NCBI GenBank assembly: GCA_900545365.1
Contig: UQYL01000025.1
Location: 1 to 19,817 of the forward strand
From: an uncultured Dialister sp.
GTDB lineage: Bacteria > Bacillota > Negativicutes > Veillonellales > Dialisteraceae
Reading direction: 5' to 3'
DNA: 19,817 bases
Shown here piece by piece: positions 15,361 through 19,817 of this stretch (within the stretch, counting starts at the first letter, position 1; each line of letters starts with the position of its first letter). Below the pieces are notes generated by a model. The model ran no database searches. It saw nothing but the letters and a program-made list of their open reading frames with translations, and was not told where the DNA came from. The translations under genes and the position numbers were made by a program.

Positions 15361-15377
15361 TGACCCGATAAGGGTCA
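15361..15377 (+). promoter_or_regulatory. Perfect inverted repeat in the regulator leader
   Basis: TGACCC (15361-15366) and GGGTCA (15372-15377) form a perfect palindrome with a 5-bp centre (GATAA), immediately before the ribosome binding site. It may be the regulator's own operator or a small RNA hairpin. It is about 70 bp downstream of the predicted start of transcription, so a bound repressor would act as a roadblock. Confidence 0.45.
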
Positions 15378-15392
15378 CAGGAAGAAAAGAGC

Positions 15393-15908
15393 GTGAGAAT
15401 GATGAGCAAAGATGAACGGCTGGCGTATATTGTGAAACGTCTGGAAAATGCAGACGGCGCGGTGCGGGGTGTGCAGCTCGCGGAGGAATGCGGCGTGACG
15501 CGGCAGATCATCGTGGGCGATATTTCGACGCTGCGCCGGAATGGGAAAAAGATCAATTCGTCTTCTCTGGGGTACCGCATGGCGAAGCCGAAGCGGCCCT
15601 GCTTCAAGCAGATCATGGCCTGCCGGGAGAGTCTGGATCGGATGCTGGACGAGCTCTATACCATCATCGATCTGGGCGGCGCGGTGCTGAATCTGTCCGT
15701 GGAGCACGGTTTCTACGGGTACGTGAAAATGGATGTGAACGTGCGCAGCCACGATGAGGCGGATCGGTATCTGAAATATTTCCGCAGCACCTGCCGCTCG
15801 GTGATGGACGGTTTCCAGGACGACGGACACCAGTACCTGATCGAGACGCATTCCAAAGAGGCGCTGGCCCGTATCCGGAGCGCGCTGGACGCGCTGGCGA
15901 CGGCATGA
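15393..15908 (+). CDS. HTH_11/3H-domain transcriptional repressor (NiaR-like)
   Basis: Family members such as NiaR repress NAD-synthesis or niacin-uptake genes when nicotinate binds the 3H domain. This 171-residue protein has a winged-helix N-terminus (about 8-65; VQLAEECGVTRQIIVGDISTLR) and a 3H-like C-terminus (about 75-171; NLSVEHGFYGYV, DGHQYLIETHSKEAL). His105 and His146 match two family histidines. The second His of the usual HxH is Tyr148, and the acidic residue of the usual YGE is Tyr, so metal binding may be altered and the ligand uncertain. GTG at 15393 is preferred because AGGAAG lies eight bases before it; ATGs at 15399 and 15402 are further from the site. No niacin genes are adjacent. 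Confidence 0.8.
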   Translation: MRMMSKDERLAYIVKRLENADGAVRGVQLAEECGVTRQIIVGDISTLRRNGKKINSSSLGYRMAKPKRPCFKQIMACRESLDRMLDELYTIIDLGGAVLNLSVEHGFYGYVKMDVNVRSHDEADRYLKYFRSTCRSVMDGFQDDGHQYLIETHSKEALARIRSALDALATA

Positions 15909-15914
15909 GATATT

Positions 15915-15942
15915 CCCGCTTTTTCAGAAGCGGGATTTTTTT
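15915..15942 (+). terminator. Terminator of the 3H-domain regulator
   Basis: CCCGCTT (15915-15921) pairs with AAGCGGG (15928-15934), followed by a seven-base T tract. It starts six bases after the stop codon. Confidence 0.87.
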
Positions 15943-15969
15943 GCGCCTTTTTTCTCCGCGGGGTATAAT
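15941..15969 (+). promoter_or_regulatory. Promoter of the GtrA-like gene
   Basis: TTGCGC (15941-15946), a 17-bp spacer and a perfect TATAAT (15964-15969). The -35 overlaps the tail of the preceding terminator. Confidence 0.65.
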
Positions 15970-16004
15970 CGATACGGCACAGAGCCGGGAAATGAGGGAT
16001 GCTG

Positions 16005-16388
16005 ATGAATGAACGATACAGGGAGATCTTCCGCTTCCTCCTCGTGGGAGGCGGCTGCTTTCTTCTCGATTACGGTCTTCTTTTCGCGCTGACGGAATAC
16101 GGGGGATTCATGTACCTCGTGTCGTCGGCTATTTCATTTACGGTGTCGCTGGTGGTGAATTATATCCTCTGCGCGACGGTGGTCTTCCACGCGCGGCATC
16201 AGACGGTGCGCCAGACGATCCTTTTCGGCGCGACGTCGCTCGCGGGACTGGCCATCAATCAGGGATGCATGTATGTCTTCGTGGATGTGGCGGGCCTGTG
16301 GTATATGATCGCGAAGATCGGCGCGGCGGCGGTCGTGACGGTGTGGAATTATATCACGAAGCGCCTCGTGCTCCGGGGAAGCGTATGA
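16005..16388 (+). CDS. GtrA-like small membrane protein
   Basis: GtrA-family proteins are four-helix inner-membrane proteins, several of which help move lipid-linked sugars during surface polysaccharide synthesis. This protein has 127 residues and four hydrophobic segments at about 10-30, 36-60, 69-90 and 94-118. Family-like features are FRFLLVGGGCFLLDYGLL at the start, SLVVNYILCATVVF in the middle and KIGAAAVVTVWNYITKRLVL at the end. The ATG at 16005 is preferred over the in-frame ATG at 15999 because GAGGG (15994-15998) is six bases from it and would touch the other. It stands alone between a promoter and a terminator, with no glycosyltransferase beside it, so its substrate cannot be guessed. 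Confidence 0.85.
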   Translation: MNERYREIFRFLLVGGGCFLLDYGLLFALTEYGGFMYLVSSAISFTVSLVVNYILCATVVFHARHQTVRQTILFGATSLAGLAINQGCMYVFVDVAGLWYMIAKIGAAAVVTVWNYITKRLVLRGSV

Positions 16389-16411
16389 GAAATAAAGAAA
16401 GATGAAATCAT

Positions 16412-16439
16412 GAGCGGCGGAAATGGAGCCGCTCTTTTT
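16412..16439 (+). terminator. Terminator of the GtrA-like gene
   Basis: GAGCGGC (16412-16418) pairs with GCCGCTC (16428-16434), followed by five T's. Confidence 0.83.
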
Positions 16440-16441
16440 CG

Positions 16442-16450
16442 TGATATAAT
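16442..16450 (+). promoter_or_regulatory. Extended -10 promoter of the LysR gene
   Basis: TGATATAAT gives a perfect -10 (16445-16450) with the extended TG (16442-16443), directly after the preceding terminator. No good -35 is visible 17 bp upstream (AATGGA), which an extended -10 can tolerate. The leader would be only about 20 nt and consists mostly of the ribosome binding site. Confidence 0.6.
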
Positions 16451-16477
16451 GAAAAAAATTCAGGAGGAGGGATGAAA

Positions 16478-17356
16478 ATGGAACTGCGGGTGCTTCAGTA
16501 TTTTCTCGCCGTGGCGCAGGAGGAGAGCATTTCCCGGGCGGCGGAGATGCTCCATGTGACGCAGCCTACCCTGTCCCGGCAGATCTCCCAGCTGGAGGAG
16601 GAGCTCGGCGCGCCGCTCTTCACGCGGGGACGGCGGACGCGCCTCACTGAAGCGGGGATGATGCTCCGGAGGAAGGCGGAAGAAGTGGCTTTCCTCATGG
16701 ATTCCATTGAGGAAGATTTCCGCTCCCGCAGCGACATCGCCGGCACGGTGCGCATCGGCAGCGGCATCTACGCCGGAGGACTGAGCGTCATGCGCAACCT
16801 GCCGGGATTTATGGCGATGTATCCGAAGGTGCGCTTTGATATTTATACGGCGACCGCGGACATCCTGAAGGAACGCCTCGATCACGGCCTGCTGGATTTC
16901 GTCATCATGCAGGAGCCCATTGACATCGGGAGCTATGATTATATCCGCCTCTTTACGAAAGACCGGTGGGGGCTTCTTGTGTCCGCTTCTTCGCCGCTTG
17001 CCGGAAAGGATTCCGTCACGAGAGACGATATGAAAGGCATCCGGTACATGATGAGCGGCCGCGCCGCCGTGCAGGGCGAGGTAGCGGCCTGGCTCGGAGA
17101 GGCGCCGGCGCCGGTCATGACAGGGAATCTTTCTTCCAATCTGCTCCCCCTCGCGGAGTCCGGTTTCGCGGGGCTCCTTACGCTGGAAGCCGCGGCGGAA
17201 GCGCTCGATCCGGCGCGGTTCCGTTTCCTTCCGCTCGAGCCGGTCATGGAGACGACAGTGGTGCTGGCGTGGAAAAAACTGAGTTCTTTCTCCGGCAGCG
17301 CGCAGGCCTACGCGGAATATGTGAGAACCATACGCCGGACGTATGAGGAAAAATAA
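16478..17356 (+). CDS. LysR-family transcriptional regulator
   Basis: The 292-residue length and N-terminus are typical of the LysR family. The winged helix-turn-helix spans about 1-60 (LRVLQYFLAVAQEESISRAA, VTQPTLSRQISQLEEELGAPLFTRG), and a periplasmic-binding-type effector domain follows (about 88-290), starting near GTVRIGSG. The effector is unknown. The ATG at 16478 is chosen over the in-frame ATG at 16472 because AGGAGG at 16465-16470 is seven bases from it but only one base from the other. LysR genes are often divergent from a target; here the neighbours point the same way and the gene upstream is separated by a terminator, so no target is evident. Confidence 0.93.
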   Translation: MELRVLQYFLAVAQEESISRAAEMLHVTQPTLSRQISQLEEELGAPLFTRGRRTRLTEAGMMLRRKAEEVAFLMDSIEEDFRSRSDIAGTVRIGSGIYAGGLSVMRNLPGFMAMYPKVRFDIYTATADILKERLDHGLLDFVIMQEPIDIGSYDYIRLFTKDRWGLLVSASSPLAGKDSVTRDDMKGIRYMMSGRAAVQGEVAAWLGEAPAPVMTGNLSSNLLPLAESGFAGLLTLEAAAEALDPARFRFLPLEPVMETTVVLAWKKLSSFSGSAQAYAEYVRTIRRTYEEK

Positions 17357-17366
17357 AAAACGGGCA

Positions 17367-17396
17367 TTGGATATCCGGCGCGCCGTTCTTTATACT
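17367..17396 (+). promoter_or_regulatory. Promoter of the small gene after lysR
   Basis: TTGGAT (17367-17372), an 18-bp spacer and TATACT (17391-17396). Transcription would begin near 17402. This lies inside the longest version of the downstream reading frame (from 17343) and argues against that start. Confidence 0.6.
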
Positions 17397-17411
17397 GGCA
17401 GATATCGAAAG

Positions 17412-17762
17412 ATGTCTGCTTTTTTATTGGCGGAAGGAGGGAGGATCATTCGGGCGGAAAGAAGAGAGGATCTCCGGGCGCGGGCCGGTCTGACGGAGGA
17501 GTCGCTCTCCGCGCTGGAAGCGGTGTGCGGAAAGACGGCGGGAGACGCCGGGTATGAGGAAGCGGTCGGCCTGGCGGCGGTGCTTTTCGCGGCGGGATTT
17601 ACAGCGGAGGAGGCGCAGCGCTTTTTCTCCGGCGTCGGGCGGCGGCAGCTTCTCGAAGAGCGGCGCTGGGAGATCGTGAAGACCATTCACAGCTGGCGGC
17701 AGCGGCTGGGACAGGTGGATTACCTGCTGGAACAGGAGCTCCGCAGCCTTGACGTGAAGTGA
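17412..17762 (+). CDS. Small unrecognised protein, faintly like a MerR C-terminal helix
   Basis: I do not recognise this gene with confidence. From ATG 17412 it encodes 116 residues, soluble, rich in Ala, Glu and Arg, with no membrane segment. The second half (LAAVLFAAGFTAEEAQRFF, then RRQLLEERRWEIVKTIHSW and VDYLLEQEL) resembles the effector-side helices of MerR-type regulators, where a long helix pairs two subunits; no MerR DNA-binding domain precedes it. The start is unclear. ATG 17412 is about 10 nt from the predicted start of transcription and has no ribosome binding site. A strong AAGGAGG (17434-17440) lies inside the frame, seven bases before an in-frame ATT (17448), which would give 104 residues. 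An in-frame ATG at 17343 overlaps lysR and precedes the promoter. Confidence 0.6.
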   Translation: MSAFLLAEGGRIIRAERREDLRARAGLTEESLSALEAVCGKTAGDAGYEEAVGLAAVLFAAGFTAEEAQRFFSGVGRRQLLEERRWEIVKTIHSWRQRLGQVDYLLEQELRSLDVK

Positions 17763-17779
17763 ACTTTAAGGCGTACAAT
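17749..17779 (+). promoter_or_regulatory. Candidate promoter of the DUF362 gene
   Basis: TTGACG (17749-17754) and TACAAT (17774-17779) are separated by 19 bp, slightly long. The -35 overlaps the end of the preceding gene. The DUF362 gene could also be read through from the small gene, since no terminator lies between them. Confidence 0.42.
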
Positions 17780-17819
17780 AAGGCCGGTGTAAAACGTGTA
17801 TTCAGAGGAGGTCTTACTT

Positions 17820-18764
17820 ATGGCAACATTTCAGCAGGCTCCTGTCGTAGGCTGCCGCCGCGTGGAAAACGGCGCTGCCGGAGCGCATGCGAAAGTGTAT
17901 TTCACGAAACATATCGACGCGGAGCATCTGATCCGTCTGTATGAACGGATCAATGAGAGCATTTACGGAAAGACGGCGATCAAGCTTCATACAGGCGAGC
18001 AGCACGGCCCGAATATCCTGCCCCGCGATATGGTGCAGGCTTTCCAGGCGCAGGTGCCGGACAGCGCCATCGTCGAGACGAATACGCTCTACCAGGGCGA
18101 CCGCTACACCACGGAACTGCACAGAAAGACGCTTGAAGTGAACGGCTGGACGTTCTGTCCGGTGGATATCATGGATGAAGAAGGCACGGTGATGCTTCCT
18201 GTCCGCGGCGGCAAACATTTCAAGGAAGTCTCCATGGGCGGCCACATCGTCAATTATGATTCCATGATCGTTCTTACCCATTTCAAGGGCCACGCCATGG
18301 GCGGCTTCGGCGGCTCCATGAAGAATATCGCCATCGGCTGCGCGGACGGCCGCGAAGGCAAGGCGCAGGTCCACGGCGTGGATGTGGATCATCAGCCGGA
18401 AGACTGGAACGCCTGGCCCGGCAAGGAACTGCTCATGGAGAATATGGCGGAATCCGCAAAAGCGACCATTGATTTCTTCGGCAAGCACATCGTATTCATC
18501 AACGTGATGCGCCGCATGTCCGTGGACTGCGACTGCGCGGGCCTCGCTGCGGCGGAGCCGACCATTCCCGACATCGGCATCTGCGCGTCCACGGATATCC
18601 TCGCTGTCGATCAGGCCTGCGTGGATATGGTGTACAGCCAGGAAAGCAATCACGATCTGGTGGAGCGCATGGAGAGCCGCCACGGCCTGCATCAGCTCAC
18701 AGCCATGCGCGAACTGAAGATGGGCAGCGACAAATACGAGCTCATCTCCATCGACGAAGACTGA
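17820..18764 (+). CDS. DUF362 domain-containing protein
   Basis: DUF362 proteins are common in anaerobes and thought to be redox or Fe-S related, but their reaction is unknown. This 314-residue protein is mostly DUF362: VYFTKHIDAEHLIRLYERI near the start, KLHTGEQHGPNILPRDMV, then VNYDSMIVLTHFKGHAMGGF with GGSMKNIAIGCADG, and SVDCDCAG with DIGICASTDILAVDQACVDM toward the end. I see no C-terminal CxxCxxCxxxCP ferredoxin motif, which many family members carry; the CDC pair is the most notable cysteine feature. The ATG at 17820 is chosen because AGAGGAGGT lies eight bases before it; a GTG at 17796 would precede the ribosome binding site. Its terminator is shared with the converging gene. Confidence 0.9.
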   Translation: MATFQQAPVVGCRRVENGAAGAHAKVYFTKHIDAEHLIRLYERINESIYGKTAIKLHTGEQHGPNILPRDMVQAFQAQVPDSAIVETNTLYQGDRYTTELHRKTLEVNGWTFCPVDIMDEEGTVMLPVRGGKHFKEVSMGGHIVNYDSMIVLTHFKGHAMGGFGGSMKNIAIGCADGREGKAQVHGVDVDHQPEDWNAWPGKELLMENMAESAKATIDFFGKHIVFINVMRRMSVDCDCAGLAAAEPTIPDIGICASTDILAVDQACVDMVYSQESNHDLVERMESRHGLHQLTAMRELKMGSDKYELISIDED

Positions 18765-18791
18765 TGGAAACGGAAAAGAACAATAAAAAAG

Positions 18792-18818
18792 GATGCTCCT
18801 TTCGGGGCATCTTTTTTT
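18792..18818. terminator. Bidirectional terminator between DUF362 and flavin reductase genes
   Basis: GATGCTCC (18792-18799) pairs with GGGGCATC (18804-18811) around TTTC, with one wobble. Seven T's follow on the plus strand and six A's precede it (18785-18790), giving a T tract on the minus strand as well. It sits between two convergent genes and can serve both. Confidence 0.87.
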
Positions 18819-18824
18819 CTGCGC

Positions 18825-19394
18825 TCATTTCATAAATTTCTTTCCCATTTCCCAGGCGTTTCCGATCTTTTCTCCGGTGCGCCAGTAGGAGCGGCTCGCG
18901 GTCTCAAAAATGACGGCGTCCATTTTTTCCGCGAGGATCTCGCCGTTTTCGCCGAGGATGCCCTCGTCAGCGAGGGTATTCACCACTTTGCCGATCACCT
19001 GAAATCCGGCGATGGTGTGCTCCAGCGCGTCGGCGGTGCATTCGAGAGTGAGCGGGAAATCTTCAAAGACCGGCGCGTCCACGTGATCGCTCTTCGTGAA
19101 GCGGAGGCCGGATCTTTCGACCTTCTGCGGGTCCTGCTTGGCGGAGACGCTCCCCACATAGTCCGCTTCGGCGATGTGCGCCCTGTCGCAGATGGCGAGG
19201 GTGAATGCGCCGCGCTTCTTGATATTGTCCGCCGTCCGGTGCGCTTCGTCCAGATTCAGCTCCACTTTGTCATAATCGCAGACGCCGCCCCATGCCATGG
19301 TCATGAGATCCGGTGTGCCGTCGTCATTGTACGTGCCTACCATGAGCACGGGCATCGGATACAGATAGGTCTTCGCTCCGAGAGATTTTTTCAT
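18825..19394 (-). CDS. Flavin reductase family protein (FMN-binding split barrel)
   Basis: Members bind FMN in a split-barrel fold and act as flavin reductases or flavoredoxin-like electron carriers. The 189-residue protein shows the family start AKTYLYPMPVLMVGTYNDDG, the flavin-side segment PDLMTMAWGGVCDYD, then HRTADNIKKRGAFTLAICD and the later SGLRFTKSDHVDAPVFEDFP. No second domain is present. The ATG at 19394 follows AAGGAGG on the minus strand. It converges on the DUF362 gene and shares its terminator. The partner (ferredoxin, rubredoxin or NAD(P)H) cannot be read from the sequence. Confidence 0.92.
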   Translation of the reverse strand: MKKSLGAKTYLYPMPVLMVGTYNDDGTPDLMTMAWGGVCDYDKVELNLDEAHRTADNIKKRGAFTLAICDRAHIAEADYVGSVSAKQDPQKVERSGLRFTKSDHVDAPVFEDFPLTLECTADALEHTIAGFQVIGKVVNTLADEGILGENGEILAEKMDAVIFETASRSYWRTGEKIGNAWEMGKKFMK

Positions 19395-19423
19395 GACAGC
19401 CTCCTTATTTTTCTTTTTCTTTC

Positions 19424-19432
19424 ATTATACCA
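19424..19432 (-). promoter_or_regulatory. Extended -10 promoter of the flavin reductase gene
   Basis: On the minus strand TATAAT (19429-19424) is preceded by TGG (19432-19430), an extended -10. No clear -35 lies 17 bp upstream (TCAAAG). Confidence 0.6.
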
Positions 19433-19438
19433 CCGGGG

Positions 19439-19456
19439 CCGCTTGACTTTGAGCGG
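19439..19456 (-). promoter_or_regulatory. Inverted repeat over the -35 region of the flavin reductase gene
   Basis: CCGCT (19439-19443) and AGCGG (19452-19456) form an inverted repeat with an 8-bp centre. It lies exactly over the -35 position of the leftward promoter, as expected for a repressor or activator site. The arms are short, so it could be chance. Confidence 0.3.
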
Positions 19457-19474
19457 ACTTGAATTTTTACAATG

Positions 19475-19506
19475 AAAAAAACGCCATGCGGACAGGGCAT
19501 GGCCGT
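19475..19506 (-). terminator. Leftward terminator upstream of the flavin reductase gene
   Basis: Read leftward, ACG plus a bulged G plus CCATGC pairs with GCATGG plus CGT (19481-19489 with 19497-19506) and is followed by seven T's (19481-19475). It faces leftward although the next gene to the right is rightward. GCATGC at 19507-19512 could form a competing stem. It would shield the flavin reductase promoter from leftward transcription arriving from the right. Confidence 0.6.
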
Positions 19507-19546
19507 GCATGCGGGAGAAGTATTTTTTTCGGAAATTTGAAATCAG

Positions 19547-19552
19547 TATAAT
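19547..19552 (+). promoter_or_regulatory. -10 element for the last gene
   Basis: A perfect TATAAT lies 31 bp before the ATG at 19584. The -35 region is a T run and poor. The leader would be about 25 nt. Confidence 0.5.
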
Positions 19553-19583
19553 GAAAAAAGAAGTTCCTTGAAAGGAGAGCGCC

Positions 19584-19817
19584 ATGAAATATTTTGCAAA
19601 CGAACGGAAAGACGCGACGGCGCGCGCGGCGGCGGCCGCTTTCCCGCTGCACTGGTCCGCAGCGGCAGGGCGGCTCGTCCTCGCGGCGGCGCTGGCCTTC
19701 GCGTGGTGGCAGGATATGCAGCCCTACCTCGGTTCGGCCAGCCCGGCGCGGCTGCTCCTCATTCTCTCGCTGCTGCTCATTCCCGTGTCGGCGTATTTCT
19801 TCGTGCTGACGCGGCGG
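19584..19817 (+). CDS. Membrane protein of unknown function (3' end outside window)
   Basis: The frame is open for 78 codons up to the right edge, so the gene is incomplete. AAAGGAGAG precedes the ATG at a good distance. The start MKYFANERKDATARA is charged and Ala-rich. Two hydrophobic segments follow, at about 28-46 and 57-75 (LLLILSLLLIPVSAYFFVL), the second ending in positive residues (TRR). I recognise no family. A small inner-membrane protein is the safest description. Confidence 0.7.
   Translation, partial: MKYFANERKDATARAAAAAFPLHWSAAAGRLVLAAALAFAWWQDMQPYLGSASPARLLLILSLLLIPVSAYFFVLTRR

Noticed and set aside
12970..15378. 802-codon antisense frame spanning ahpC and ahpF
   Set aside because: It crosses two genuine genes and a strong terminator and shows no motif or ribosome binding site.
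1..19817. tRNA, rRNA, CRISPR, insertion sequence, prophage or known riboswitch
   Set aside because: I saw no clover-leaf, regularly spaced repeat array, transposase, integrase or recognisable riboswitch core on either strand by eye.

Overview
The window looks like chromosomal DNA from a strictly anaerobic, diderm Firmicute of the class Negativicutes (Veillonella/Dialister/Megasphaera-like). The main clue is the first gene: a signal peptide, one SLH domain, a coiled coil and a beta-barrel ending in Phe, which is the OmpM-type porin plan of that class. AddAB instead of RecBCD, an oxygen-sensitive class III ribonucleotide reductase, strong AGGAGG-type ribosome binding sites and many compact U-tailed terminators fit this. 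The coding DNA is GC-rich and the control regions AT-rich. I cannot name a genus. I see no rRNA, tRNA, CRISPR array, transposase or phage gene.

Layout. Positions 1-749 hold two paralogous hairpin terminators, a gene-free stretch and the porin promoters. The porin gene (750-2045) ends at its own terminator. Leftward lies the addB-addA operon (9519 to 2327), joined by an ATGA overlap and closed by a strong terminator. A divergent control region (9520-9990) separates it from rightward nrdD-nrdG. Then come ahpC-ahpF (12988-15183), a 3H-domain regulator (15393-15908), a small GtrA-like membrane protein, a LysR regulator, a small unrecognised protein and a DUF362 protein. A leftward flavin reductase converges on the DUF362 gene. 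A membrane protein cut by the right edge begins at 19584.

Theme. Several units deal with living without oxygen and surviving exposure to it: oxygen-independent dNTP synthesis (NrdDG), peroxide removal (AhpC with its reductase), flavin/redox proteins (flavin reductase, DUF362) and double-strand break repair (AddAB). Almost every unit has a recognisable sigma-70-type promoter and terminator, so these are mostly separate transcription units.

Most unusual points. (1) The AhpF-like reductase has its two modules in reversed order: the FAD/NAD(P)H part first, the AhpF N-terminal thioredoxin-fold part last. (2) An FNR/CRP-type palindrome overlaps the ahpC -35. (3) Two NrdR-box-like sites sit 31 bp apart upstream of nrdD. 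(4) The 3H regulator seems to have lost metal-site residues and has a perfect palindrome in its leader. (5) The small gene at 17412 has a promoter and Shine-Dalgarno placed as if translation began at an AUU codon. (6) Leftward terminator hairpins sit in both divergent control regions.
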